Positions 1 through 13,600 are shown, counted from the stretch's first letter. The stretch is 64,000 nt of DNA from Triangularia verruculosa (GCA_033296885.1 MU863895.1:248001-312000); one strand, 5' to 3'. A program made the numbers and translations. Notes: a model not told the origin generated them from the sequence alone.

Positions 1-2076
1 AAAGAACATTCCATCATCGTCGTCATGGCCAGCGTCTCGTTTGGCGTGGCCTACGCCACGGATATCATCCTCGCTCAAAAAGTCTTTTACAAGCAGGATT
101 TTGGGTTGATGTGGCAGTTACTTCTGACGATATCCACACAAAGTCTGGGGTATGGCATTGCGGGTATGATGAGGAGGTTTTTGGTGTATCCGGCTAGTAT
201 GATTTGGCCTGGGAACTTGGTTAGTGTCACGCTTATGAATGCGATGTATGAAGAAGAGGAAACGAAGGGGGGAGAGGGGGATGGGACGGTGCATGGGGGG
301 AAGGGGGTGGGGATTGGGGGGAATATGCCTAGGTATAGGTGGTTTGGGATTGTCACGGCGGTCTCGTGTGTGTATTATTTTGTGCCTGGGTTTTTGGCGC
401 AGTTTCTGAGTAGTTTTGCGTTTGTTACTTGGATGGCGCCGGAGAATGCGGTGGTGAATCAGTTGTTTGGGTATTCCACGGGACTGAGTCTGTTGCCGAT
501 TACGTTTGACTGGACGCAGATTAGTGGGTTTGTGGGGAGTCCGTTGATTCCGCCTTGGTATGTCTCCTCTCTTATCACGGCGACAAAAAAGGGGGTGCTA
601 ACATTAGATGGGATAGGCATGCTATAGCCAACACTATGATAGGTGTGCTCACCTTCTTTGTGTTTCTCGCGGCGACGCTGCACTACAGTGGGGCGTGGTA
701 CTCGTGGTACTTGCCGATGAGCGACTCGAACACGTATGACAATACCGGGAAGCAGTATGATGTGTCGAGGGTGTTGTCGGCGGACTACAGGCTGGATGAG
801 GAGGCGTATAAGAAGTACTCGCCGCTGTTTTTGAGCACGACGTTTGCGCTGTCGTATGGGCTGTCGTTTGCGGCGATTACGAGTCTGATTGTGTATACGT
901 ATTTGCACCATGGGAGGACGATTTGGAGGCAGTATAGGAGCAGCACGACGGAGAAGGCGGATATTCATATGAAGCTGATGAGGAGGTATAAGGAGGCGCC
1001 GACGTGGTGGTATATGAGTTTGTTTGGGCTGGTATGTGTCTCTTGGTAATGGATATGCGAGTATGCTAACGTGGAAACAGATGCTGGGACTTGGTTTCCT
1101 GACCGTGCTGGCATGGCCGACGAACATGACTTGGTGGGCGTTCTTGCTGGCGGTGTTTATCTCTTTCATTTTCTCGCTGCCGATTGGCATTATTCAGGCC
1201 GTGACGAACAACCAGATTGGTTTGAACGTCCTGACGGAGTTTATATATGGATATATCCAGCCAGGAAGACCGTTGGGTCTCATGATGTACGGTCCCCTTT
1301 CCCCCATCGTATATTCATATTCACAACTAACATTTTGTGTGTATAGCTTCAAAACCTTCGGCTACATCACCATGTCCCAAGCCCTCACCTTCGTCTCGGA
1401 CCTCAAATTCGGGCACTACATGAAGATCCCTCCCCGAACCATGTTCATGGCCCAAGTCGTCGCCACCACCTTCTCCTGCTTCATCCAAGTCTTCACCCTC
1501 AACTACGCCCTCACCAACATCCCCGGTGTCTGCACCCCCACCCAGCCTGAGCACTTTACCTGTCCCGGAGGCAAAGTCTTTTTCTCTGCCTCTGTCATTT
1601 GGGGGTTAATCGGTCCAGCCCGTATCTTCTCCCCCGGGCAAATTTACTCTTCCCTCTTCCTCTTCTTCATCCTCGGCGCTGTTACACCTCTAGTAATCTA
1701 CCTCCTCGCCCGGAAGCGTCCAAAGTCATGGTTGAGGTTCTTGATGGCGCCACTGATCTTTGGAGGAGCAGGATCGATTCCGCCGGCTACACCACTGAAT
1801 TATCTAAGCTGGGGGATTGTGGGTTTTATTTTCCAGTACTGGATCAAGAAGAGGCATTTTGGGTGGTGGTCGAGGTTGAATTTCCTGACGAGCAGTGGGT
1901 TGGATTTGGGGCTGGCGCTGGCGACGCTGGTGATTTTCTTTGTGTTTACGCTGAATGAGATTGATCCGCCGAAGTGGTGGGGGAATGAGGTGGTGATGGG
2001 GACAGTGGATTATAAGGGGACGGCGGTGCAGATGAGGGTTGGGGAGGGGCAGAGTTTTGGGCCGGGGACGTGGTAG
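1..2076 (+). CDS. Oligopeptide transporter, OPT family (5' partial)
   Basis: Proton-coupled uptake of small peptides or modified peptides across the plasma membrane is the usual role of this family. The gene is cut by the window edge: the frame is open from base 1 and begins inside the conserved KEHS...ASVSFG block. Four exons are supported: 1-557, 617-1031, 1081-1286 and 1347-2076. The junctions restore the family strings PPWHAIAN and IFKTFGYI, and together they give 635 visible residues. Many hydrophobic segments are present, and the OPT hallmark KIPPRTMF lies in the last exon. The third intron (60 nt) has no stop and keeps frame, so the splice call rests on the restored FKTFGY motif and the GT-AG ends. 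Synonymous sites are G-rich near the start and end and C-rich around 1350-1700. The family call is secure; the substrate is unknown. Confidence 0.93.
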
Positions 2077-5000
2077 AGGTGAGGGAGCGGTTACAGCTTG
2101 AAGCTGTTCACATTTTTGGTATATAGAACCCGAAGAACTGACGTTTGACGGTTACATTACGGATGGGATGGGAGGTGTGAGTGGAGCACATTCTCAAGGG
2201 TATGATCGATCAATCTATCGCGTTTTCACCACCTGCGTTATCTGAGACAGGTTCTCCTCGCGGAATGGAGTGATAGACCCGTGAAACCAACGCTAGTCCC
2301 GTGATAAGGTATGTCTTGGACGAACTTGGCCATGTGTCTCCTCCCAACGCAAAAGATATCAGATATCCGATTTTGAAGCCATTCGCAATTCCACTGCAAT
2401 GTCCATCTTGTTGACAGTTTAACAAGTCCGTCCTTCCTGCACGGAGTCATCCACCAATCCTGTTCAGTACTCATTCTCCATCCGCGGGAGGGGAATAAGT
2501 TAGACCCTAGCTTACACAATCACTCCTCACAACTCCAGTGACACCACCACCACCACTGCCACCACCTTGCAGCCAGTCAGCATGTTGTAATGTAAGCAAA
2601 TAAAAGAATATTCTGCTCGATTTCCCCTTTCAGCCTTAAAATGTCGTCAGTTCGGATGCTCACGCAGGCTCACGTGGCGACAACCAGACTAGCACAGCCC
2701 AGCCACCATCATCTTACTTGCATCATGTTGCGTGTAAGCCAAAACATCAATTGCCATCAGTCACACAAATTTGTGCCAACAATTCGATCTTAAAAATCAA
2801 AATCCTGAATGCATTTTTTCTTTTTACCCTCAATTGGAAATGTGAGTCAAAAACTACCGACGTCAAGGTGTGTGTAAATGTAAGCAGGGGTGTCTTTTTC
2901 CTTGACCGCTTCTCTCCTACGGTTCTCGAAAAGCTAACAAAAGGAACGCTTGAAAAATACGAGACATTTCACCCTCCGAGCTCCGTGATCGGACGTTTGT
3001 TTGGTATCACTACGTTCCCTTCATTTTTTTTCATCGTGACAGCTGTCAGATATATTTCTTTTTAATGAAAAAAAGAACAAGAAATATAGGTAGGTATCTC
3101 TTGGAACCGTGAAAAAAAGATGGATAGATGCATTTTATGTATTTTCACTTATCCCCCCCTGTTGGTATCGTATTTTCCCATCCTGCCCATAATTGTCGAT
3201 CCAGTCGACAAAAGCTCCAGACCGCTACACGCAGTTTTCGCAATACCAGACTTTTTTGATTTCCTTTTCCCGTGACAAACAAGCGTGTGTACCCGTCCGT
3301 CCGTTTCCCCCTCCGTGAAAGTGCCAAGGTAGGTAGGTAAGTAGGTTTGACGTCCGTGCCGTGACTGGGACTGGTCATTGGACCGTTCACCATCGAAAAT
3401 CGTTGTGTGTGTTGTTGTCTTGGATGTTAAACGCCACCATACATGCAGATGTCGACACAGCAAAGGCGATTTTCTTGAGCCGCATGCCGCATTCCGGAAT
3501 TTTCTTTTTTGGACTCAAAAGGGTCGATCTATCGGCGTCATTGCCAGCAGAGCGGGGATGATATTGGTTGAGGGAGCCGGTATGGCGGTATGGCGGTATG
3601 CAAGTGTATTATGCGAGGCCGTTTTTTCCTTGACCCTTGTTACTGTAACCCCTTAGTGGAAATCGACTTTCTCCGGCAGTTGGGTGGTTGTTTTTCTCTC
3701 CAAACGGGTTTATCTCCGTCTTTCAGTGGCAGTGGTGGTGCGGGCTAGGGGGGTCCGGCGTGCCGGGTCTGAGCCGAGAGGTTGGTTTACCTTCGCTGTC
3801 AACCGGACACCAGGGGGTCGGGAATGTAACCTTCTGATGGCATCTTGACACGTTCGACGGTAAAGGTGCTTCTGGCGGTGTTCTTTTTTTCTTGGGTTGC
3901 TTTTTGACTTGAGCCGTACCAACGTCGAGCCTCGAATAAGTCGAGGTCGATTTCCTTATGCAAAGTTGGCGACGAAAAGATCACCATGGAATGAGGCGTG
4001 TGTAGATGGTGAGTGCACATCACAAGCCCCACCCCAAGCACAGCAATCGAATCGGCCTTTGGCTTATCATTTTCCAGAACAAAAAGATGATCAGCCTTTA
4101 GAAGACTAGAACGATCATTCCAAGCGATTTGCGGGTCCCCTAGTGGTGTCAAGCAACACACCTGCAAGGCGGTCAGAAAGTTGGATGACACTAGCCAAGG
4201 GGTTGCTTACATACAGCAGTTTGGACACGCACCATGCAGTGACGGTGAGCCGCCATCTTTTCTTTTTTGTTCTTTTTTTTCGCTCTCTCCTTTTTTGGGA
4301 GATTATGTGCGTGTGCTGTGTGTGATACGCTCCGAGTGTGCCGGGAGTTGATCACCACACTACATACATGAGTGTGTGTGTGCGAAGCCACGTTTGTTGT
4401 CTGTCAGCCAGCCCTGTTTGATGCAGGCGGCCTGGGAAACACGCTGCAGTGGCAGGCTGTTCTGTGGAACCTCGACACCCTGTACTGTAACGTCCCCAAG
4501 CTTTTTTATCGAGATCCTAATGTCTTACGGAACAAGAGTTGTCGCTTATCAGGGCCGGCATAGTGTGGAGGGCATGATGAATTCCAGGAGGCAGTGCCCC
4601 ATAGTCAAGCTCTCGGTATCTGCCGCTGTCTTGTCTCTCGTCTTGCTTTTGCTTGTCTGAGTTTGGTGTCTCGGTTCCACACTCCCGTTCCGTACCGAGA
4701 CCGTGATGGTCCTTTTTTCTCCCCTTTCACCGCCCGCTTTTGCCCGGGTACCAACTCCTTTTTTATTTTTTCTCTTGACCTGAGATGAGACCACTTTTGT
4801 CGTGGGAAGGAGCAGCCATGACCTGATACCTACGGCCGAGTGCCACTCCCTGGGGCAAGTGTACCCACAGCGGTCAGCGGAAAGGAAGGAGCGTTCATCC
4901 CCAACCCAAAAGTCGGAATTCAATCCGATAGAGCGTTGAGCATGCCAAATTCCAAGGGAGTGGGACGGTGCTGCGTGACCCCCCTGACGTGTAAGTAGTC

Positions 5001-5263
5001 CGAAGAGGCACGGTGTGACGTGCGATGACGGGGAGCAACCTTCACGCCTCTCACCGATGGTTGAGTGAATGACAGGAGTAGGTATATATCGGACCCACGT
5101 CGCCCCCAAATTCACTACCTTCCCTTCTTTTCGACCCTCAATCCCCTGAACCTTGATTGCTTTCCCATCGTCGACTTTCCTTGTCTCCTTGTCCTCGACT
5201 TCGGTCAACACCCATCCTCGACAACCTGACCCATAGCAAACACCACATCCATCGATAACCACA
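2077..5263. other. Gene-free interval, about 3.2 kb
   Basis: No open frame here has family motifs, a plausible intron structure or sustained coding-like composition. Pyrimidine-rich and T-rich stretches dominate, with a short AGGT/AGGTA microsatellite near 3329-3346. The last few hundred bases are the promoter and leader of the dioxygenase gene. Confidence 0.6.
5083..5089 (+). promoter_or_regulatory. Probable TATA element of the dioxygenase gene
   Basis: TATATAT lies about 175 nt upstream of the dioxygenase ATG and is followed by CGGA. The same TATATATCGGA string occurs upstream of the CoA-transferase gene (14186-14198). Position and sequence fit a fungal TATA box, but no transcription start is known. 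Confidence 0.4.
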
Positions 5264-6291
5264 ATGGGGCAAATGATTCCAGACCTCGCCGCCGCCAGTA
5301 GGGCCTCGGCTGCTAAGATCAAGTCGAACGGCATCTCCAACGGCATCAACGGCGCCGGAAAGAAGTGTCAATACGACCCAACCTTCACCCAGAAAGTCAT
5401 CTCCGCCACCGGCCCCAATGCCAACCCTAGACTCGCCCAGATATTCCCAAGTCTGGTCCGCCACCTCCACGACTTCGCCCGCGAAGTCAATCTCACTGTG
5501 GGAGAATGGAGTGCTGCCGTCGACTTTGTATGTCTACCCCTCATCATCTCCCTCACATTGCCCCGCCACTAACACGCTCCCAGCTCAACGACTGCGGCCG
5601 TATGTCCGATGACCGCCGCAACGAGACCCAACTCCTCTGCGACATCCTCGGTCTCGAGTCTCTCGTCGATGAGATCACCTCCAAGCAACTCGCCACCTCC
5701 ACCACCCAGACCCCATCTGCCATCCTCGGTCCCTTCTACCGAAGCGACGCACCCTTCCTCCCCAACGGCACATCCATCGTCCAGGACCTGTCCCCCTCAG
5801 TCCCCTGGTACGAGCAAGCCCTCGAAGACTCCGCCTTCCTCTCCGGCCGTGTTTTGTCAACAGACGGCAAACCAATCGAAAACGCCGTCGTAGACGTCTG
5901 GCATACCGCGCCCAACGGCCTCTACGAACAGCAAGACTCTGATCAACCCGAGATGAACTTCCGCGGCCGATTCAGAACCGATCAGCAAGGCAGGTACGCG
6001 CTATATGCGTTGAGACCAGTGTCATACCCGATTCCAGATGATGGGCCGGCGGGGAAGTTGCTGGAGTTGTTGGACAGGCATCCGAATAGGCCGGGACATA
6101 TCCACTTTATTGTCAGCGCGGATGGGCATAGGCCTTTGACGACGCAGTTGTATGATAGTCGGGATCGGTGGGTGGATAATGATGCCGTCTTTGCGGTCAA
6201 GGATGAGTTGGTTGTGAAGTTTGAGCCGAGGGAGGGGGATCCGCAGGCGAGGTGGGAGTTGGGGTATGATTTCACTTTGGGGAGGTGTTGA
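5264..6291 (+). CDS. Intradiol ring-cleavage dioxygenase (catechol / hydroxyquinol 1,2-dioxygenase type)
   Basis: Non-haem Fe(III) enzyme that opens catecholic rings between the two hydroxyls, giving muconate or maleylacetate-type products. Exons are 5264-5527 and 5584-6291; the 56-nt intron has a GTATGT donor and falls between codons (DF|LNDCG). The product is 323 aa. It has the N-terminal dimerisation region of catechol dioxygenases, the GPFY motif at 137-140, and the expected iron ligands: Tyr202 (GLYE), Tyr236 (SYPI), His260 and His262 (GHIHF). There is no signal peptide, so the enzyme should be cytosolic. Substrate preference between catechol and hydroxyquinol cannot be settled by eye; the layout resembles fungal hydroxyquinol enzymes. 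The gene is tail to tail with the Zn2Cys6 regulator. Synonymous sites switch from C-rich to G-rich near 5990. Confidence 0.95.
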
Positions 6292-6858
6292 GTGAGGGTG
6301 CGGTGGTGATGGCTTGTATATATATGTAAGGTATTAGATTTGATTTGGGTGGCGTTTGGGATGGGTAGATGTAGATTTAGATTATTGTTGCCAAACAATC
6401 CAGATTATGCCCTCAAATCGATGGTGTTTTGGAAAGCTTTGTTTTCCGTGTCGTGTGAACGTTCTTTCTGGAAGGCTGGATGCCGAACGACCTGAGGCGG
6501 TTTGTCGACCTGGCCACTTCCGTTGTACCGTTCTCAAGGTTGGGTATGTGGGACGTCCGAGTACTTGAATACACATGACGTGACCTAGGCTTTCCAGAGG
6601 AGATCCAGATAGACAAATTATACTTTTTGTTGTCTTGTGTTTTGTCTGTTATGTACCCCGATCGATTCACGTTGACGGGCAATGGCCCCCCTTCCGCCAA
6701 TCTTGTACCCTATTTCCCAACAGTTGTCGATTTCTCAACTTGTGGTGGTGAGGCGCTTCAAGGACTCCTCACAAACCACTGCTGGCCCTGCCTAGCTGGG
6801 GGCAGTCCAGGATGATGCTGTTGTGCATTTCTCACTCCAAACCCTTTTTTTTTTGTGA
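6292..6858. other. Tail-to-tail 3' interval
   Basis: This is the shared 3' flank of the dioxygenase (plus) and the Zn2Cys6 regulator (minus). I see no coding feature; T-rich stretches on both strands are compatible with two converging polyadenylation regions. Confidence 0.6.
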
Positions 6859-9800
6859 TCAGCCAAATGTACTCGAGGGATGATACAAGGGTATGGCAGT
6901 ATTTCCGTGGTGATGGTGGCCGTGATGACCATGATGAAATATATTGGCTGGTGGTAGACCCCCAGTGGCAACCGAGACGGGAATAACTTGGTGAGGTGGG
7001 GCCCCGGGAGGGGAGGAGTGATGAATAGGAGGAGTAGTAGTCGAGGTGTACGCACCGGGAAATGGCTCCGTTTGTGCAGCAGCAGCAACAGGGGAGAATT
7101 GTTGCGGTGGGGGGCCGGTGAGGGGGGATATACCCCCGGCGGCGGCAGCGGCTACGGTGGGGGTGTGAGGGACGACGATGGCTGGTTGGGGGAGGTTGAG
7201 CCAGTTGTTCCAGAGGTTGTCGAAGTCGAATTCGATTTCGCGGTTGTATCCGGGGGATGCATCGTTTTGTTGTTGTTGTTGTTGTTGTTGGGGGATAGGG
7301 GGGTGTTGTTGTTGTTGGAGGGGTGACATGCCGTTCATACGGGTATCCTGAGAGGCGGGTGCCAAAATGTCAGATAGAGGCATTTTGGAGGTGATGGTTG
7401 GGGGGGTTAGGAGGCCTTCGTGGTAGGGTTGGGGTTGAGGAGCGGATGGTGGTGGTGGTGGTGGTGGTGGTGGTGGTGGTGGTGGTGGTGGTGGTTGGGT
7501 TTCAACAAAGGAGGGACTTGCCACTACGGGGTTGTCTAGGATTTGTTGGGATTGGGGTTGGGGGCTGGAGGGGCGGCTGTTGTAGAGGAAGGAGAGGTCT
7601 TCGGAGAGGGGGGGAGCGTCGTATTTGTGCTTGACGGTCCATTTGTCGACTACTTTGGCGAAGCGGTTGATGATGTCGAGGACGCGCTCGGCTTGGGGGT
7701 CGAGTTGTTTGCAGTAGGAGATGAAGCTGGTGGCGTCGTGGATGGTTTTGGCGTAGGCGGGGGTGTAGTAGAGGGAGGAGAATTGGTTCATCAGGATGAC
7801 GAGGCTGGCGGCGAAGACGAAGTAGCTGGTTGGGGGGTGGTTAGAAGTGGGAGAGAGGAGGGAAAAGGGGGAGGGGGGGAAGGGGGGCTTACATGACGAA
7901 GGGGTTACGGCGTGGGATTTGTTGCTCGTCTCGGGCTTGTTGGACCAGTTGGATGGTCTGGTAGGAGGCGAGGACGCAGGCTTCGGAGAAGCGCGCCATG
8001 GGTGATTCGTGGATTGGTGACGGCTTTTTCTTGCCAGAGCGTTGTTCGACGAGCATCCAGTTGTGCATGACGAAGAGTTGACGGGTGAGGAGGATTAGGG
8101 AGTGCAGTGCAAGGAGGTTGACGTGTAAGGACGCCATGCCATGTGCTGGACTTCGAATTGGCCCAGAGTTCGACAACCGGCGATGTAAGGCAGCTTGTAG
8201 ATCCTCTTCCCAGTCCATGGACATATCGTTGATAATCTCTTGCACCTTGGTGGTGGAAATCTTTCGAGACGAGAAGACCCTCAAAGTGTCGCCAATGATC
8301 CGACATGTCTCGACACAGGCATGTAGACTCTTGGCATGAACTGGGTCAAACTCTCCGGTAATCTCCATAGAGTTGACAGCATCGTCGTCCGAAAAGATAT
8401 TCATCGAGCAGTCGTGACCCGAGATGGCGGTGGGCCTGCCCAACGTCGCCGCAAGGAACCGATCCAGTATAAACAGTGTCTTCCACAGGTTTCGCCTGAC
8501 TTTCATCTCTCCAGGCGTGAAGATGACATCCCGCATTGTCTCCTCCCTATGCAGGCCTAGAGCATATGCTGAGCGAACTGCCATACCGAGATAGGCATAC
8601 GCCGTGTTCCTCTTGGGAATCGTCAACATGTAAAGCGTCATCAACGACAGCGCCTGCACCGACCAAAAGTCAGCATCTTCAAACCCAGCACCGGGGTCAC
8701 ACATCGTCCGAGCACTGCGAAAATAAAGCTCTGCCCTGTCCGGCCTCGCGCTAAGCTGTTTGTTGATGACATGCTCCTCCCGACTACCAGGGACAGGCGC
8801 GGCAAACAGCAGGCCAAGCGCCAGTACCAGGAACAGGTGACACAAGAAGTAGTTGTTGGCCGATGGTGGGTCCCGATAGCAAGCCTCTACAGACTGCATA
8901 AACTGTTTCCTGTCAAAGACTTCGACGATGCCGCAGGTCTGGATGGGGTTAGCTGCCGTTACACGTCAAAAAGGGGCTAAATAGGGGTGGACCCACATTC
9001 GTGAAATAGGACTCTATGAGAACTCGAGTGGTTTCATGGTCCGGCAGGAGGGTTGGTACTCGTGTGTTTTCAGGAAAGTCAATGATGGTTTCCTGAATGC
9101 GATGTCTCTTAGGGTCATCGATAAAAGGAGAGCCCATCTCTGCCCCTGACGTGCTTTCGACGATGATGCGGATTAGCTGCAGAATAGACAGCGTTGAGGC
9201 ATCTCCAATGTAGACTATTACGGAAGCTCCATGTCAGCGAGATACTGTAATCATGGGAGTGCAATAAGATACTTACGAAGCCGTCTTGACTGGTCTTGCA
9301 ACATCCTGGTCTCGGTATAGATGTTGGTCTCCTCGGCATAACTAGTGTTGCCAGTGTTGCTACGGCTAGGCAGCTTCCTGGTCCCGTGGATGGACACCTT
9401 CTTCACATGCCCTCTGCCGGTCAGAGGCGGCGGTAGTGGTGCTGTCGGCGACGATAGGGCTGATCCGCCTACTGACGCCTGGCTTCCAGGTTGGGCGGCC
9501 CGCGCCTCATCCCAGGACTGCATCCCCTCGCCGGCCTGGGGCGAGCTGTTGTTGGCGTTCTCGAGTGTGGCAGAGATGGAGGGAGGCGTCGTCTCAATGT
9601 GTCGCCGCTTCGTCGGTGACCCAGCGGACTCACCCGGTCCATAATCCGAAGCGTTGTTGGGCGTGTACGAGCAAGTCAGTTTTCTTCTGATGCAGGTCTG
9701 GCAGGGTTTCACGCCATTGCACTGGAACGAGAATGCATCAGTAACGAATCTTCCAGGTATCTTGAGGCAATACCACAGTGTGTGGATGAAACCTTGTCGT

Positions 9801-10666
9801 CCTAAGAATACTCCGAATATAGAGACACAGGCGCAACCAAGTTACTTGACTCGGCGTTTCCCAAGTTTCGACCAGAGATTTTTGAGAAAGAGCCCGCGGA
9901 GAAGAAGGCATGAAGTCATTCCGGATCGGAAAAGAAGGGACGCATCTGACGACGACGTTCCGACTTCAGCTGAAAATCGAGTTCTCGAAGTAGAGCGGAG
10001 CGGACACGCTTGTGCCACTCGAGCGGTTCTCGCCTTTCCCCGTCCCTATGACTTTGTGCTTCGTAACAAGTGGGCGAACACGACGCCAGCCCGCGTATCT
10101 ATGCCTGCTTGAGGCAGGCATTTTCCCTCGAGCTCCGAGTGACATGTGTGGATTGCCGTGTATCCCGATAAGAAAATGGGTTTGTGTATGGAAGGAGAAG
10201 AAGAAGATTCGGTGGAAGAAGGCCGAGACATAAACCCAGGACAGCGGGTATGGTAGATAACATCAGTTTCCTTTTGGTCTCGTCTCGGAAGCCCTTATCG
10301 ACACAGTCCAATCCACCGACAGGAAGACACAATTCTGTGCCTCCATCCCGTATCCCCTCTGATAAGAGAAAGCAACCTTCTTCTCCCTCAGACCGGCGAC
10401 ACTCACACTCGCACCTGCACACACTCTCTCTCCCACACACACACCGTGCCTCCAGAAACAGGAACAGGGACAGCCACACACACACACACACTCACACTCA
10501 CACACCACAGGGCTGAAGGGCACAAAGTAAAGTGAAACCAAGACTGAGACCCAAGACTGAGATATTAAAAAACATATGAACCCACCTTTTGCTTCCGGCG
10601 TTTGCAAGACTCACATGCCTGAGCAGTGCGCTGGCGCTTGTCGTCGGGAACCTTGGGTCGCGTCAT
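6859..10666 (-). CDS. Zn2Cys6 fungal-specific transcription factor
   Basis: Sequence-specific nuclear regulator. Exons, read on the minus strand, are 10666-10586, 9721-9277, 9214-8997, 8938-7893 and 7825-6859, giving 918 aa; every junction is GT-AG and in phase. The zinc cluster spans Cys18, 21, 28, 34, 37 and 44 (C-X2-C-X6-C-X5-C-X2-C-X6-C). It is split between Lys27 and Cys28 by an 864-nt intron, while the other introns are 58-67 nt. Residues about 250-420 form the middle homology region, with a conserved LFILDRFLAATLGRP segment. The C-terminal third is low complexity: a polyproline run (GGT repeat, about 7447-7495 on plus), polyglutamine (about 7262-7320) and His-Gly repeats. The basic N-terminus resembles the Pro1/RosA/NosA developmental group, a weak impression only. 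The nearby dioxygenase and CoA-transferase are possible targets by position. Confidence 0.92.
9722..10585 (-). other. 864-nt intron inside the zinc-cluster coding region
   Basis: The donor is GTGGGT after residue 27 and the acceptor is CCAG before the third zinc-binding cysteine. An ACTGAT-type branch site lies about 25 nt before the acceptor. The interval contains a CA/CACT microsatellite (about 10474-10506) and no recognisable coding exon. It is more than ten times longer than the other introns of the gene. Confidence 0.75.
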
Positions 10667-13600
10667 GGTGGAGAAGGGGGAAAGTAAGGGGGCTCAGTTG
10701 TGAGTAGGAAGGCCTGTTCTCAGGCGCCCCGCCATCGGGTAGCAGACCTCTCTCCTTCTCACTCTCTGTCGAGACCGGGCAAAGCAAGGCAAGGAAGAGG
10801 CAGAGGCAGGGCAGGGTGCAACGGCCGATCTGGTAGACGCGAGCTTAGCAGGTCGAAAGGGCGAAACGGTGCTTGCCTCCTAGTGCGATCGGAAGCGGCG
10901 CCGTCGGAGGAGAGAAGGGAGCAAGGGACCTTGCGGAGCGGATGATGCACGAAACAGACGTCGGCAGCAGGTCCGGGAATATGGATAAGGGGGATGATAG
11001 GGGGGAAAACGGGCGGGGAAACGGGGGTGTCGGAAGATGTAATAGTATGTAGTATGTAGGTCGGCGTCGGCAGGGGCCTGGCTTGAGGAAATGCTGGGTT
11101 TTGCTTGGGCTGGCTTCCCTCGTAGTCCAGAGAGGAGAGAGTGTTCCTTGTCGAGCCCGCAGGAACAGGCAAGCGGGAGAAGGGCTGGTGGCACGAACCA
11201 CAGCTGTGCCGCGCTTTGATTCCGAGTCGCAGTTGATCTGGAGCTGTGAGCTGTGAGCTGTGAGCTGCGAGACCTCAGCCTGTGAATGGAGCCCTGTCAG
11301 CGCTACTGATCTGACTATAACGACAGTAGTGTATATATCAAATCGGCTGTTGGTGCTGCCCAAATGGCTGCTGGTGCGATCTTCAAGGATGGGAAGAGAT
11401 TGAGGGAAATGGAGATCGTGGGGTTCGGGGGGACAAGGACGTCGGATATGGGATATGGGACTACTACAGCACGAACGAGGTTCGACTACTACTTTGTAGG
11501 TAGCAAGAAGAAGTAATGTAATGTAATGTAATGCAGGTTTGCTTTGCTCTGCTGATGAGATGAGGCTGGTGCCGTCCGTCTGAAGCTGCTGGCATGGGGC
11601 ACTTTGGATGAAATTGCGCCCAAATCTACCCAAAGATCTCTTGTCGATGCACGGTAGCCAGTGACTGCCTTGTTTGCCCAAGAAGGCATTGAGCCTCAGC
11701 GGCCAAGCACGTGGGCCCAAGTACTTGGATAACGCAAAGCTGCCAGCCAGCTACACGTATATGCGCGGCTGCATGAGGGAGGTATCCAAAGGGGAACGCT
11801 GCGGGGAAGTGGACGAGGAGGGGGGAGTCAACACGCCCACCCTCCATCATCAAGATATCCCCGCACTCCCAACGACTGGATGTGCCGAGGCTGGTGTGAT
11901 TTGACGTGATAAGAGAGGGCGTCTCGATGAGTGATGGGTGATGAGATATCTGCGCGCCATCGGCAGCCGCGGATCGTCAAGTGTCTTCATCAGAAAAGTG
12001 CCCAGCTTCCGCTTCAGGTTGTTGGCTGTTTGGCTGCATGAAAGCCCCATGGGACGAGACTCGCCGAGATAGTCCGAACAGTGTGACACATCATCTCGAT
12101 GCTGCAGCTTCACAGCTTGTGGTTGCGACGGTGGTGTCCGCCCAATGTAGCTCTGGCCGATCAATCATGAAGTTTGACTGCCATCTCGGGCATCTCGACT
12201 CTTGTAGATTGGGTGGGGGTTGGGTAAAGTGGTGCAGTTCCGTCGTAACCTAACTGGTCGCTGTGTGAGGTGTCGTTTGTGATATTCAAAAGCAAATAGG
12301 TGCGGGGTTTTTGGCAGCAAAACCCCATCGGATAATGCACCTAACATGACTCGAGTTACAGTGGGAGAAGCGCTGTAGAGGCCTAACAGCACCAGCGGAA
12401 GAGCTGCCCAAGAAGCGGAAGTGGGTCCTTTCAGGTGTTAGCACCACTAAGGGCCCATTAGGCAACGCTGCTGACAGGCCGCTGCGGCTGGTGCCTAGCG
12501 CATGCGTTGGACCCCAAAAACGGGTGGAAAGTGGAGAGCTTCCGCTGCGATCAGAAACATTCCCTTGTCTCAGTCCTGTCTTGTCTTGATTCTACATCCC
12601 GTCGTCCCGTCGCTTCCACATTTCTTCAACAACTTTTTAGACGCTGCGCTGCCCCCCCACGACGCGGAGCGGCAGGAGGGGAACATGATTGGAGGCCGTC
12701 CCGAAAATTGGACGCAGCTTGCTTTTTCGGCATTCCACTTCGGACCCTCGGCTGATATTGAGACGATGTAGTGGACAGACGGGATGTGGGAGATACTATA
12801 GACTTGGGAGAAGATGGGGGGTGGGCGCGGCAGCAACCGCTTCTCACCGGACACCAGACTCCTCGGCTGCTTTCTGCTGTGTCCCCAAGGCGACGGCGCA
12901 AGGCTTGGGAGACAGAGACATACAGGTAACACAGCTCATAAGACCACCGGTGGTCCTGACGAGCCCAGCTGACTTGGACGCGGCCTGGGGATGATCTGGA
13001 CACACCAGCTGGACTTTCTGGAACGCGGACCACTTCAGCTCGCTGCAACCTCGGAGCCGGGAGAACTTTGGTCTACCCGTGGAAGGAATCTTATTCGTAT
13101 CTGTCAACGTCTGCCGGTGCCCGCATCGCCGGCTCCGTGCCGCACGCCGGCCGATTGCCCAGGGTTCGTCTGATGCCCGGCTTCGTCCTCGGCTCCAATC
13201 TATGTTCATGACGACTTGACGACGATCAAATCGGGAAAGGATGGTCTCCCCGCACTTACACCTGCGGCTGCAAGCATTCCCCAGAATCGCCAAATCGAGG
13301 TTCAACAGGTCCCCGAGCCAGTTGCCTGCTTACATCTTCCCAGCAGCCACAAGACGTACATCACGCTAACCCCACACAGGCTTTGAGGGGCGAGTGCCGT
13401 CACAAAACGACCTTGTGTCTGGAGTACAGTTCCCCCGCATGCTCCATGATGCGGCTGGTGTAACCGCTCCCGCCAATGGATTCCTGGGAGTCTGGGACGC
13501 TGGAGGACCAGACACAGGCGGCCCTTTCGACCCTTCGCCGCCGTAGCCTTGATATCATAGCAAACCCGCGTCCCAAGTGGGTTTTTTTCCCCTGCCGCGT

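Noticed and set aside
459..1190. Long open frame antisense to the OPT transporter
   Set aside because: It is a mirror of the G-rich coding strand and crosses two well-supported introns of the real gene.
7398..7896. Gly/Val-rich plus-strand frames opposite the regulator's C-terminus
   Set aside because: They are antisense readings of the polyproline and polyglutamine repeats.
12844..13305. 153-codon minus-strand frame in the regulator/CoA-transferase gap
   Set aside because: No recognisable motif, no intron context, and amino-acid composition typical of random GC-rich DNA.
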